64,000 nucleotides of DNA from Flavobacterium sp. ENC (GCF_020991415.1 NZ_JAJMOY010000003.1:186001-250000), one strand, 5' to 3'; shown: positions 7,376 through 16,129, counted from the first letter of the stretch. Numbers and translations are program-made. The notes: generated by a model from the letters alone, not told the origin.

Positions 7376-8842
7376 ATGAAAAAAATTACGAACTTATTCT
7401 TTATTATGCTGATCACAGGATTATCCTTTGGTCAGGGTAATGCCAATGCGAAATATACGCGCTGGAATGTTGATACGCCTGAAGGAAAGGCCAATCTGGT
7501 AGCCATGAATACCGCTTTTGAAAAAATGCGTGCCATGGGCTGCGATAATGGCCTGGCCTGGTATTATCAGGGAGCGATACACAATATTCCGACGGTCATT
7601 AATGGCAAAAATGTACTTTGTCCGCAATATCAGACCAGTAAAGATAAACTATGGGCATGGGCCGATTGTACGCACAACGGATCAGACAGTGCGTCCCTGA
7701 ATTTTCTTTTATGGCACAGAATGTACATCTGGTACTTAGAAAAAATTGTCCGTGAATTATCAGGAAAAGAGGACTTTGCTCTTCCGTACTGGAATTACGG
7801 CAGCAAGGAAGTTTCCGAAAACATTATGCCGGCACAATTAACAGACAAATCGGGTTCTTTGTATACGGCAGCGCGATATAGTATCCTGAACAACGGTCAG
7901 CCGATCCTTCCGGATCAGGTCGATCAGATTCAGTCGGCACTGGGAGAATTACAAACCAACCCTTCTTTCAGCGGAAAGGCCGGATTTAGCAAAAACCTCG
8001 AAATTGCACCTCACGGGTACATGCACGATCTTATCGGCGGAGAATATGCCAATCCGGGTGAAACGTATTATAATGAAATCTATCAGAAGGAATATTCAGG
8101 TTTGATGGCCAATGTTCCGTCTGCCGGATTCGACCCTGTTTTTTGGCTGCACCATAGTATGATTGACCGTATTTGGGAATCCTGGGATGTTTCGGCTTAT
8201 GGCCAGCGTCCGAGCCTGGAGGACCTAAAAGCGAATCCGTGGACTTATGAGTTTATCACTCCCGATGGCAAACATATTACCTATACGATGGAAGAAGTAT
8301 ACAAGATTGTTTTTAATCTGGATTATAAATATGATAACCTGCTTTACGGCTCTACGACTCCGGTTTTAGCTTCCAATGAAACGGCATCAAAAAAGAAAAT
8401 TGCTTTTCAGGATTCAAAAGAGCAGGTGGTTTGGGAACAGAAAGTAGGGAAGGTGCTTGGGACTAGTGCTTTTAGTCATAAAGTAACGAGTACATTGGCC
8501 AAAAGCACAAATAAAGTTTTTAAAAGTGCCAATTCTAAATTAGTACTAAATTTAAGTGTATCGGTATACAAAGAACCAAAAGATTACTATACCGTTTTTC
8601 TGAGATATCCGGGCAAAGCGGACCAATATGTAGGCACAATGACTTTCTTTGGAGTAGCCCACGATCATGGAATGGAAGACGATCATCCGATAAGCGAAGA
8701 CGGGATAAAAGTGAATTTCTCCTACTATATTTCAGATGACTTAATCAATACAGACAAGAACTTTGAAATTATCATTAAAAAATCAGGAGCCGGAGATGCT
8801 AAAGTAACACTGGAAAAAATTAGTGTAACGAAGGCTAACTAA
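7376..8842 (+). CDS. Secreted tyrosinase / polyphenol oxidase
   Basis: Type 3 copper enzyme of 488 residues that would oxidise phenols to quinones outside the cytoplasm (signal peptide ends GLSFG, about residue 19). CuA ligands: H69 in GAIHNIP, H100 in WADCTHNG and H114 in FLLWHRMYIWYLE. CuB ligands: H213 and H217 in APHGYMHD and H259/H260 in DPVFWLHHSMIDRIW. C98-T99-H100 matches the Cys-X-His thioether motif of fungal tyrosinases, but 13 residues separate H100 and H114 instead of the usual 8. The C-terminal 150 residues resemble the shielding domain of plant polyphenol oxidases (YPGKADQYVGTMTFFGV) and include the His-rich AHDHGMEDDH. Third gene of the operon after two likely accessory proteins. 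Substrate (melanin precursor, plant or algal phenol, protein cross-link) cannot be told from sequence. Confidence 0.92.
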   Translation: MKKITNLFFIMLITGLSFGQGNANAKYTRWNVDTPEGKANLVAMNTAFEKMRAMGCDNGLAWYYQGAIHNIPTVINGKNVLCPQYQTSKDKLWAWADCTHNGSDSASLNFLLWHRMYIWYLEKIVRELSGKEDFALPYWNYGSKEVSENIMPAQLTDKSGSLYTAARYSILNNGQPILPDQVDQIQSALGELQTNPSFSGKAGFSKNLEIAPHGYMHDLIGGEYANPGETYYNEIYQKEYSGLMANVPSAGFDPVFWLHHSMIDRIWESWDVSAYGQRPSLEDLKANPWTYEFITPDGKHITYTMEEVYKIVFNLDYKYDNLLYGSTTPVLASNETASKKKIAFQDSKEQVVWEQKVGKVLGTSAFSHKVTSTLAKSTNKVFKSANSKLVLNLSVSVYKEPKDYYTVFLRYPGKADQYVGTMTFFGVAHDHGMEDDHPISEDGIKVNFSYYISDDLINTDKNFEIIIKKSGAGDAKVTLEKISVTKAN

Positions 8843-8872
8843 GAAATAAACTAAAAGATTAAACTAATAAAA

Positions 8873-8900
8873 AAAACGGCTGTCATCTGACGGCCGTTTT
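8873..8900 (+). terminator. Rho-independent terminator of the tyrosinase operon
   Basis: A 13-bp stem (8873-8885 with 8888-8900) containing one G-T wobble, preceded by an A run and ending in TTTT. Its core AAAACGGCTGTC recurs exactly in the terminator at 10579-10606. Confidence 0.8.
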
Positions 8901-8907
8901 GCATTAA

Positions 8908-9850
8908 CCCATTGGGTGTAATTCAAAACTGGTGTCAGGCTGAGCGGAGTCGAAGCCCTTTTCATGCAAAAAAGCATTCGACTCCGCTCAGGGTGCCCTT
9001 CGACTCCGCTCAGGATGACATTGATTTCTATAAGAATAAAAATGTTTTATTGAAATTTCCGTAAATAGCTATTTAATAGTAGCCCGTTGGGTGTAATTCA
9101 AAACTATTGTCAGGCTGAGCGGAGTCGAAGCCCTTTTCATGCAAAAAAGCCTTCGACTCCGCTCAGGGTGACATTGATTTCTATAAGAATAAAAATGTTT
9201 TATTGAAATTTCCGTAAATAGCTATTTAATAGTAACCCGTTGGGTGTAATTCAAAACTATTGTCAGGCTGAGCGGAGTCGAAGCCCTTTTCATGCAAAAA
9301 ATCCTTCGACTCCGCTCAGGGCGACATTGATTTCTATAAGAATAAAAATGTTTTATTGAAATTTCCGTAAATAGCTATTTAATAGTAACCCGTTGGGTGT
9401 AATTCAAAACTATTGTCAGGCTGAGCGGAGTCGAAGCCCTTTTCATGCAAAAAAGCCTTCGACTCCGCTCAGGGCGACATTGATTTCTATAAGAATAAAA
9501 ATGTTTTATTGAAATTTCCGTAATAGATAGTTAATAGTAACCCGTTGGGTGTAATTCAAAACTGGTGTCAGGCTGAGCGGAGTCGAAGCCCTTTTCATGC
9601 AAAAAAGCCTTCGACTCCGCTCAGGGCGACATTCATTTCTATAAGAATAAAAATGTTTATTGAAATTTCCGAAATAGATAGTTAATAGTAACCTGTTGGG
9701 TGTAATTCAAAACTGGTGTCAGGCTGAGCGGAGTCGAATCCCTTTTCATGCAAAAAAGCCTTCGACTCCGCTCAGGGTGACATTGATTTCTATAAGAATA
9801 AAAAAGTTTTATTGAAATTTATAATTTTTATGTATTTGTTTTTCAGATCA
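8908..9850. repeat. Six tandem copies of a ~153-bp hairpin element
   Basis: Units begin at about 8908, 9083, 9236, 9389, 9541 and 9692, marked by CCCGTTGGGTGTAATTC. Each carries an inverted repeat GGCTGAGCGGAGTCGAAG / CTTCGACTCCGCTCAGG around a CTTTTCATGC loop, then a shared AT-rich tail. Unit 1 is longer (175 bp) because of an extra CTTCGACTCCGCTCAGGA half-arm, which is also present in the single distant copy at 59031-59212. No coding sequence is visible in this 1-kb gap. Confidence 0.9.
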
Positions 9851-9900
9851 CATCAGCGTTTCAGTAAATTACCCCCAACGCGTTAATTACTATTTATTTC

Positions 9901-9908
9901 TATATTTG
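9901..9908 (+). promoter_or_regulatory. -7 promoter box upstream of the kinase module
   Basis: TATATTTG, an exact TAnnTTTG match, 15 to 22 bases before the candidate starts at 9923 and 9930. No good -33 TTG is seen at the usual spacing. Confidence 0.45.
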
Positions 9909-9922
9909 CAGTATACAAAATC

Positions 9923-10549
9923 ATGGATCATGAACTACAAAATATCATTTCAGGAAAGAGCCAGGTTAGGCATGGAAATACTATCCAAACAATCTCCCGT
10001 TACCTTAGAAAAAGCAAGAGCCCAGGCGGAACGTTTGAGTCAGGAAAGCAAATCAAAAGTGAAGAAAGAGCGTTAATAAGAGAATTTTGTAACAGGAATA
10101 GTTTTTGGATTACCTTTATAAATATGAATGCTTTTATCTCTTCGGGTGCTGAGCAAAAAGTGTATCTTCAAAACAAACATAAAGTAATCAAGCTTAACGA
10201 TACTATCTACTACGAATCCTGGGAAGATTATTTGAATAATTTACTACTACATAATTATTTCTTTCCGGATACCGCTTACCAGTTAATCGGGTTTTATGAA
10301 CAAAAGGATATACTTTATGCTGTTGTCGAACAGAAATTTGTAGAATCTAATAGTACTACAAAATTAGAATACGTCGGGGAATTTTTAATTTCAAACGGTT
10401 TTATAAATACCAGAAATAACGATTATTTTAATCCTGAAGCAGGCATTATCCTTGAAGATTTGCACGACGAAAATGTTCTGACTTTTGATAGTAATCTGTT
10501 TTTTATCGATACAGTTTTTTATCTTACAGAAGCATTTTATAAATTATAG
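9923..10549 (+). CDS. Protein-kinase-like domain of polyvalent-protein type
   Basis: The frame is 208 codons, but only the part after about residue 48 looks genuine. From there it matches the pattern I recall for the Ser/Thr/Tyr kinase domain of polyvalent proteins: a glycine-type loop SSGAEQKVYL, the lysine in KVIKLND, a hydrophobic HNYFFPDTAY stretch, GFYEQKDILYAVVEQ, then a catalytic-type segment ILEDLHDENVL and a metal-site-like FFIDTVFYL. Such domains are common on conjugative elements and phages, where they modify proteins. The start is doubtful: 9923 places a low-complexity, improbable leader in front, whereas the next in-frame ATG is 10124, directly before the loop. The gene stands alone between a repeat array and a terminator shared in sequence with the tyrosinase operon, suggesting acquired DNA. 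Confidence 0.65.
   Translation: MDHELQNIISGKSQVRHGNTIQTISRYLRKSKSPGGTFESGKQIKSEERALIREFCNRNSFWITFINMNAFISSGAEQKVYLQNKHKVIKLNDTIYYESWEDYLNNLLLHNYFFPDTAYQLIGFYEQKDILYAVVEQKFVESNSTTKLEYVGEFLISNGFINTRNNDYFNPEAGIILEDLHDENVLTFDSNLFFIDTVFYLTEAFYKL
9930..10076 (+). CDS. Possible 48-residue protein overlapping the kinase frame
   Basis: A frame starting ATGAACTAC encodes a 48-residue, strongly helical, highly charged peptide (MNYKISFQERARLGMEILSK, then Glu/Ala/Gln/Lys-rich). It lies in the frame 0 relative to the kinase frame -1, and its composition looks more protein-like than the overlapping kinase-frame translation of the same bases. It ends at TAA (10074-10076), just where the kinase frame begins to look conserved. 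It could be a short upstream gene, an antitoxin-like partner, or the true N-terminus of the kinase protein separated from it by a one-base indel. Confidence 0.4.
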   Translation: MNYKISFQERARLGMEILSKQSPVTLEKARAQAERLSQESKSKVKKER

Positions 10550-10578
10550 TGATTTGGTAATAAGAATAAAAATATAGA

Positions 10579-10606
10579 AAAACGGCTGTCAGATGACAGC
10601 CGTTTT
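10579..10606. terminator. Bidirectional terminator between kinase gene and acyl-CoA ligase
   Basis: A perfect 12-bp stem (10579-10590 with 10595-10606), loop AGAT, with A and T runs on either side. It serves the two convergent genes. The stem repeats that at 8873-8900. Confidence 0.85.
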
Positions 10607-10627
10607 GCGTTGGTTATAGTATTTTGA

Positions 10628-12409
10628 TTATGAATTTTGCCCGTAAATTTTAGCGTAAAGATCTTTATAGATTTCTTTGATGATTTTACGTTTCAATTTT
10701 AATGTTGGAGTCAATTGTCCGCCATCGATAGACCAGACATCCGGAGTCAGTTCAAAACGTTTGATTCTTTCCCAGTGACCGAATTTTTCGTTGATTCCTT
10801 CGATTTCTTCGTCGATGCGTTTGATGACATCCGGATTGGAAGCGATTTCGGCATTGGAACTTCCCAAAGTAATTTTATGGATTTTAGCCCATTCTTTTAC
10901 GAATTCAAAGTTAGGCTGAATAAAAGCAGCCGGCATTTTTTCGCCTTCACCAATTACCATGATCTGCTCAATAAAACGCGATTGTTTCATGGCATTTTCA
11001 ATCAATTGCGGAGCGATGTATTTTCCGCCTGAGGTTTTGAACATTTCTTTCTTACGGTCTGTAATTTTCAGGAAACCTTCACTGTCAATTTCGCCAATAT
11101 CCCCGGTGTGGAAATACCCGTCCTGTAAAGCTTCTGCTGTTTTTTCAGGGTCTTTGAAGTAGCCTAACATAACGTTTGGACCTTTGCATAGGATTTCTCC
11201 GTCCTGCGCAATTTTCACTTCAACGTTACGGATTACTTTTCCAACGGTTCCAATTTTGAAACCTTTGTTTCTTTGGTCGTTTACAGCAATTACCGGTGAA
11301 GTTTCAGATAAACCGTACCCTTCCATAACCGGAATTTCGGCAGCGGCAAAAACTCTTGTTAAACGCGGCTGTAAAGCAGCACTTCCGGAAACCATTAAAT
11401 CTAAATTGCCTCCCAAACCTTCTTTCCATTTACTGAAAATAAGTTTTCGGGCAATTTTTAACTGAAATTCGTACCAGAAACCATTGGCTCCGTAAGGCTC
11501 GTATTTTAAACCCAGGTCAATAGCCCAGAAGAATAATTTTTTCTTTATTCCGGTTAATTCGCCGCCTTTGGCGTAAATTTTATCGTAAACCTTTTCCAGA
11601 AGTCTTGGAACAGCCGTAATCACGGTTGGTTTTACTTCTTTCAGGTTATCACTGATTTTGTCAATAGATTCTCCAAAATAAACAGAAACGCCATAATACT
11701 GATAGATGTATAAAATCATTCTTTCAAAAATATGACAAATAGGAAGGAAGCTCAATGCGGTGCTTTTTCCCGGATCAAAAGGAATTCTCGGTGCACTGTC
11801 CAACACATTCGAAACAATATTGTGGTGGGAGAGCATTACTCCTTTAGGTCTTCCTGTAGTTCCTGAGGTATAAATAATAGTAGCTAAATCATCCGCTTTT
11901 ATACTGTCTTTTCTCGCTTCCACTTCAGCCTGATTGCTTTCGTCTGCACCCAAAGTCAGTAATTCGGACCAGTGTTTGCAGCCTGCAATTTCGTTAAAGG
12001 AATACACCTCTTTTAACGTCGGAACGTTGGCTTTGATCGCATTTACTTTCTGAAGTACTTCATCATCGGACACGAAGCAGTAAATACTTCCGCTGTGGTT
12101 TAAAATATATTCGTAATCTTCTTCGGCAATCGTTGGATAAATCGGAACGTTCTGTGCCCCGGTCTGTAAAATACCAATATCCATGATATTCCATTCCGTG
12201 CGGTTATTTGAAGTGATTAATGCAATTTTATCCTCTTTCTGAACGCCCATACGCAATAATGCTCTTGATACGGCATTTGCTTTTGCAATATATTCCTGAG
12301 TGGATGTTTTTTCCCAGGCTCCATTTTTTTTGGTAGCCAGAGCAACCGGAAGGTCGTAAGTTTCTTGTTGATAATAAGGAAAATCAAAAAGGCGTGTGAT
12401 TGAAACCAT
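10628..12409 (-). CDS. fadD: Long-chain fatty acid--CoA ligase (AMP-binding)
   Basis: Activates long-chain fatty acids to acyl-CoA through an acyl-adenylate, for beta-oxidation or lipid synthesis at the inner face of the membrane. The 593-residue length is typical. The AMP-binding signature TIIYTSGTTGRPKG lies at about 177-190, the A5 motif YGLSETSPV near 350, the A7 motif HTGDIGEID near 427 and the hinge/A8 region FLKITDRKKEMFKTSGGKY after it; the C-terminal lysine domain (GQLTPTLKLKR) is present. The closest group is the bacterial FAA1-like long-chain ligases. It is monocistronic; no other fatty acid genes adjoin. The symbol is used in the broad sense. Confidence 0.9.
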   Translation of the reverse strand: MVSITRLFDFPYYQQETYDLPVALATKKNGAWEKTSTQEYIAKANAVSRALLRMGVQKEDKIALITSNNRTEWNIMDIGILQTGAQNVPIYPTIAEEDYEYILNHSGSIYCFVSDDEVLQKVNAIKANVPTLKEVYSFNEIAGCKHWSELLTLGADESNQAEVEARKDSIKADDLATIIYTSGTTGRPKGVMLSHHNIVSNVLDSAPRIPFDPGKSTALSFLPICHIFERMILYIYQYYGVSVYFGESIDKISDNLKEVKPTVITAVPRLLEKVYDKIYAKGGELTGIKKKLFFWAIDLGLKYEPYGANGFWYEFQLKIARKLIFSKWKEGLGGNLDLMVSGSAALQPRLTRVFAAAEIPVMEGYGLSETSPVIAVNDQRNKGFKIGTVGKVIRNVEVKIAQDGEILCKGPNVMLGYFKDPEKTAEALQDGYFHTGDIGEIDSEGFLKITDRKKEMFKTSGGKYIAPQLIENAMKQSRFIEQIMVIGEGEKMPAAFIQPNFEFVKEWAKIHKITLGSSNAEIASNPDVIKRIDEEIEGINEKFGHWERIKRFELTPDVWSIDGGQLTPTLKLKRKIIKEIYKDLYAKIYGQNS

Positions 12410-12580
12410 GTTTAATATATTGAATTTTACCGCAAATTAAATAAAAAATGGGTATAATTTTTAGTTTTATGAAATTTTATGGCAAAAATTACAGGTACTA
12501 TTAAAAATCAACGAAAACGTTTTCTTTTTTATAGCAAATTTTAGTAAAAAGCGAGAAATGTTTAATTTGTGGGACGCGAT

Positions 12581-13015
12581 TTACTGCACATTAAAATCTT
12601 CGTAGCTTTTTACTCTTTCTCCCATCAGGAACATTTTCTTTTTGGCGAAATGGATAGAAAGCTGGGTGTAATTCCACTCATCACTGTCATTGGTTCGGTA
12701 CCAGAACGTATAGGATTTACTGTTGAAGCCTTCCTTAAAAACCGGAACACCTTCTTCGGTACATTCAATTCCCCAGTTGATCTTTTTCTTGCTTAAATCG
12801 TCGTTCTGAATCACTCCTGTACCGTCCGGATTTAATACTGTGCTGGGCTCTTTTTGCCCGATAGGTAAAAAAGTTCCCTGTATCGGATATTCGATAGTAG
12901 TAGTGATATAACGCTCACGGCCTTTGTAAAGGATTTTGTCTATATTAATTTCCTGTGAATAGGATTGGGTAGCAATAAAAAATAATGCAAAGAGGAATGC
13001 TTTTAAAATTTTCAT
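12581..13015 (-). CDS. Secreted protein of unknown function
   Basis: A 144-residue exported protein; MKILKAFLFALFFIATQSYSQ is a clear signal peptide. The start at 13015 is chosen for that reason, the upstream in-frame ATG adding an unlikely 25-residue leader. The mature part is rich in Lys, Tyr and Thr with alternating hydrophobic pattern (YITTTIEYPIQGTFLPIG, TQLSIHFAKKKMFL), consistent with a small beta-barrel or lipocalin-like fold. I do not recognise the family. It lies 145 bp downstream of an outer membrane barrel gene on the same strand and could be co-transcribed with it. The 170 bp between it and the ligase gene shows nothing distinctive. Confidence 0.6.
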   Translation of the reverse strand: MKILKAFLFALFFIATQSYSQEINIDKILYKGRERYITTTIEYPIQGTFLPIGQKEPSTVLNPDGTGVIQNDDLSKKKINWGIECTEEGVPVFKEGFNSKSYTFWYRTNDSDEWNYTQLSIHFAKKKMFLMGERVKSYEDFNVQ

Positions 13016-13160
13016 TTCTATGTAGGTTTTAGTTGTTTTTGGGCCTTCAAAAAATTCCGTGGCAGGATTTTTTAGGCGAATATAGTTCAAATTTCTATAA
13101 AAAATGAATCCAAATTACAAGAATGAGAATTTTTTTAAACAATTCATTTCCAAAGGGAAA

Positions 13161-15566
13161 TTACTCGGTTGAAAATTGATTTTCGAGTAGTTTTTCTTTA
13201 AAATCAGATTTGAAAGTATAGGCAAAAGTAAGCAGCAATGCCCGGGTGTCTGATTTTGAAGTCCGGTTGCTGTTAAAGAGGGAAGTATTGTTTTTATAAC
13301 CGCTTTCAAGTGTATTGAACATATCGGTAACCACAAGTCCTAAACGCGCATTTCCTTTTCCTAATTTTTGCTGAAAACCCAGGTCAGCATTATAAACCGG
13401 AATTCGTTTTCCCTGCGGCGTAGCCAGTGCCGAATTGTAATTGCCGATGAGCTGCAGTTTAGCGCCTTTCCACGGAATAAAATTATGAATCATTTTTCCG
13501 TACCAGCTAAAAGCATTCTGAACCACGTCCTGAGCCAGGTTGTCCGCCTTTATGTTTTGCTGAAAAGCCGTTACACTAATGTTGGCATCATAAAAAGGAG
13601 CCGGTTTAAAACTGAAAATAGTTTCTAAACCATAGGTAATTGTTTTTCCAATGTTTTCAGGGCGCAGTAAAACAACACCATTGTCCTGAAGCACTGCATA
13701 TTGTTTGATGGTGTTGTTGGCATTTCTGTAAAAAGCATTGGTGGAAAACGAATAGTTATCCCATTCGGTATTGTAACTCATTTCAACGATATGGATGATT
13801 TCAGGCTTTAAATGGGGATTTCCGGTATGCGGATTCAAAGCATCGGTGATGTCTATAAATGGATTCAGATTGTCTAAATCAGGCCGATTGATACGCTTGC
13901 TGTACCCGAATTTTAAGAATTCATCGGTTTTTAGGTTCCGCTGCAAAGAAGCCGATGGAAATAGTTTAAGATAATGATTGGAAAAAGCATCGCTGTTGGT
14001 TTGTGTTTTTCCGCTATTGGAAACCTGCTCGCCGCGAATCCCCAGGTTGTATTTCCATTTTGGATTTTCTGTGCTTCCAATAAAGGAATTCAGCATTCCG
14101 TAAACGGCATTTATTTGTTCATCAAAATCAAAAATATTACTGGCGAGCGGATTAATTGCATAATCGTTATTGATTTGATCTGAGCTTTGAAAATCGGAAT
14201 TGAAAAATCGGAAGGTTCCTTTGTACCCCGTTTCGATTATTGATTTTTCTGCAAGCGGAAATGTATAGTTGAGGGTAGCATTCGAGATGTTTTCTTTTTC
14301 ATAATTATGAGTTCTTTGCAAAAAAGGATTTCCGGTCAGCATTTGATTTTCATCGTAATTATTGGTGTCAATATTGGTGTTTTCCCTGTGGAAATTATAA
14401 GATGAGGTAATGCCCGCATTCAGGCTTTTGCGGTCATCAGAAAATTTACGGTCGTAATTAAAAGCGAATTCGGCTACTTTCGAACGTTCTAATTCCAAAG
14501 AATGTCTGGTATTATTGGAGAAAAAATCATTGGTGTTGGTATTGACTTTTGTCTGTAAGGTTTCATCATTATCCTGCGTTTCCAGATTGCCAAGTGCTTC
14601 AAGAGAAAACGTATTTCTTTCGTCCGGGGTAAAATCAGCATTGAATTTTAAATTTTGAAGGCCTTCCGTACGTTCGTCATTTCTGTTTTGATTAATGAAA
14701 TGTTCGTCATCAATCAAATAATTGGTGCGGTCTCCTTTTATTTTTTTAGTTCTTCCGGCAAAACGATTGTCATAGGCCAGGCCAAAATTCCATTTTTCTG
14801 TTTTCTGGTTCAGCTGCACGGAACTGTTCATTCGGCCTTTGGCTCCAAAGCCACCGCCCAGCACTACCGCACCGTTAAGGCCGTTTTGGTTGTTTTTTTT
14901 AAGTTTAATATTAATGATCCCGCTTTCTGCATTGGCGTCGTATTTTACGGTCGGATTGCTGATGACTTCAATACTTTCGATGCTGCTTGCCGCGATCTGG
15001 TCCATATTGGTAATGGCGGAGTTTTTTCCATTAATTAAGATCATGGGTGTTTTTCCTCTGAGTGAAATAGCGCCATCTGCGTCAACAGCAACTGTCGGAA
15101 TACTTTTCAGCATATCTGTGGCAGTTCCGCCGGTTTGTGAAATATTCGAAGCCGCATTAAAAACAAAGCCTTCGTCTGTTTTGTGAATTTGTTTTTTTCG
15201 TGAATTTACGGTCACCGCATTCAATACGTGGGTATCATTTTGTAAGACAGTTGTTCCGAGACTGAGCGGAGCACCTGCCAATTTTATCTTTTGAGAGACG
15301 GTTTTAAATCCGATTAACCTGAATTGCAACTGATAATCACCTGAAGCTATATTTTCGAGTAAAAAATTTCCTGAAGCATCGGTCACGGCATACGAAACTA
15401 CTGTAGTGGAGTCGTTGCTGCTTCTCAGCACAACGTCAACAAATTCTACGGGAAGCTTCCCGTCGGTCACAGTTCCTTTTACAGCAGCTGAATTTTGACT
15501 GAATGTATATGGGCTTATACTAAATAAAAGGATCAGCAGTGTTATTTTTTGCAGGTAAATTTTCAT
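13161..15566 (-). CDS. Outer membrane beta-barrel protein with plug (TonB-dependent-receptor-like)
   Basis: An 801-residue outer membrane protein. A signal peptide ends TFSQ (about 24). A carboxypeptidase-regulatory-like beta sandwich follows (about 26-110: AVKGTVTDGKLPVEFVDVVL), then a TonB-receptor-like plug (about 130-225, with TGGTATDMLKSIPTVAVDAD and SIEVISNPTVKYDAN) and a large barrel with alternating aromatic strands ending in an F-terminal-type strand near LLLTFAYTF. This is the OMP_b-brl_3 family seen in many Bacteroidota, related to TonB-dependent transporters but often lacking a TonB box. Substrate is unknown. The ATG at 15566 is five bases from a TATCTTTG box. Confidence 0.85.
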   Translation of the reverse strand: MKIYLQKITLLILLFSISPYTFSQNSAAVKGTVTDGKLPVEFVDVVLRSSNDSTTVVSYAVTDASGNFLLENIASGDYQLQFRLIGFKTVSQKIKLAGAPLSLGTTVLQNDTHVLNAVTVNSRKKQIHKTDEGFVFNAASNISQTGGTATDMLKSIPTVAVDADGAISLRGKTPMILINGKNSAITNMDQIAASSIESIEVISNPTVKYDANAESGIINIKLKKNNQNGLNGAVVLGGGFGAKGRMNSSVQLNQKTEKWNFGLAYDNRFAGRTKKIKGDRTNYLIDDEHFINQNRNDERTEGLQNLKFNADFTPDERNTFSLEALGNLETQDNDETLQTKVNTNTNDFFSNNTRHSLELERSKVAEFAFNYDRKFSDDRKSLNAGITSSYNFHRENTNIDTNNYDENQMLTGNPFLQRTHNYEKENISNATLNYTFPLAEKSIIETGYKGTFRFFNSDFQSSDQINNDYAINPLASNIFDFDEQINAVYGMLNSFIGSTENPKWKYNLGIRGEQVSNSGKTQTNSDAFSNHYLKLFPSASLQRNLKTDEFLKFGYSKRINRPDLDNLNPFIDITDALNPHTGNPHLKPEIIHIVEMSYNTEWDNYSFSTNAFYRNANNTIKQYAVLQDNGVVLLRPENIGKTITYGLETIFSFKPAPFYDANISVTAFQQNIKADNLAQDVVQNAFSWYGKMIHNFIPWKGAKLQLIGNYNSALATPQGKRIPVYNADLGFQQKLGKGNARLGLVVTDMFNTLESGYKNNTSLFNSNRTSKSDTRALLLTFAYTFKSDFKEKLLENQFSTE

Positions 15567-15571
15567 AAAGA

Positions 15572-15579
15572 CAAAGATA
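15572..15579 (-). promoter_or_regulatory. -7 promoter box of the outer membrane barrel gene
   Basis: Minus-strand TATCTTTG, an exact TAnnTTTG match, five bases before the ATG at 15566; it predicts a very short or absent leader. Confidence 0.4.
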
Positions 15580-15802
15580 TTTATCGAATGAAATACACTG
15601 AAATAAACTGTCTTAAGATACTATTAAATTAAGCTTAGCCTGTTTTAAGGGTTTCATTGCCAGGCAAAAAAAGGGTCTTTTTCCCCTGTAAAAAACAGGA
15701 AGTGACATAAGAGACATAAAGCCTGCAGATGATAGTTTTGAAATGAATTAAAAGCGTAAGCCGAAAAGCAAAAGAGTAGGCATTATTTTAAAAATATAGA
15801 AG

Positions 15803-16090
15803 ATGGAAACAACTTTCTTTTTGATAATGGGATGGTGCGGTACAGGTTATCCGGGATGGTTAAGGGATTTATTGAAAAAATGGCCGCCACCGCCACCGGA
15901 TCCGGAACCATGGCGTCATATCAGTCTTATTGTTTTAGGACTGGTGGCTGGATTAATAGGCGGGCATTTCTTTAGCAATGCTATTGTAGAAAATCAGTTT
16001 TTTGCAGGTCAGCGCGCGATTGCTGCCGGATTGTTTGCTTTCGGAGTATCGAATATGGCCACCGGAATCGCTTCCTCACTAAAACGTTAA
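15803..16090 (+). CDS. Small membrane protein with proline-rich segment
   Basis: A 95-residue protein, unrecognised. An N-terminal stretch with GWCGTGYPGWLRDLLKKW is followed by the proline run PPPPPDPEPW, then two hydrophobic segments (HISLIVLGLVAGLIGGHFF and AIAAGLFAFGVSNMATGIA) that probably form a helical hairpin in the membrane. It is divergent from the outer membrane barrel gene and closed by its own terminator at 16099, so it is expressed alone. The clean ATG, hydrophobic pattern and terminator argue that it is real. Function is unknown. Confidence 0.6.
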   Translation: METTFFLIMGWCGTGYPGWLRDLLKKWPPPPPDPEPWRHISLIVLGLVAGLIGGHFFSNAIVENQFFAGQRAIAAGLFAFGVSNMATGIASSLKR

Positions 16091-16098
16091 AAAAAAAA

Positions 16099-16129
16099 TG
16101 CCCCGGCTATTAGGGATAGCGTCGGGGCA
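16099..16129 (+). terminator. Rho-independent terminator
   Basis: Stem TGCCCCG / CGGGGCA with an inner GCTAT / ATAGC pairing, followed by TTTTTT; ends the small membrane protein gene. Confidence 0.85.

Noticed and set aside
8908..9850. CRISPR-like array
   Set aside because: The repeated unit is about 153 bp with no short repeat/spacer alternation, spacers are not unique, and no cas genes are present.
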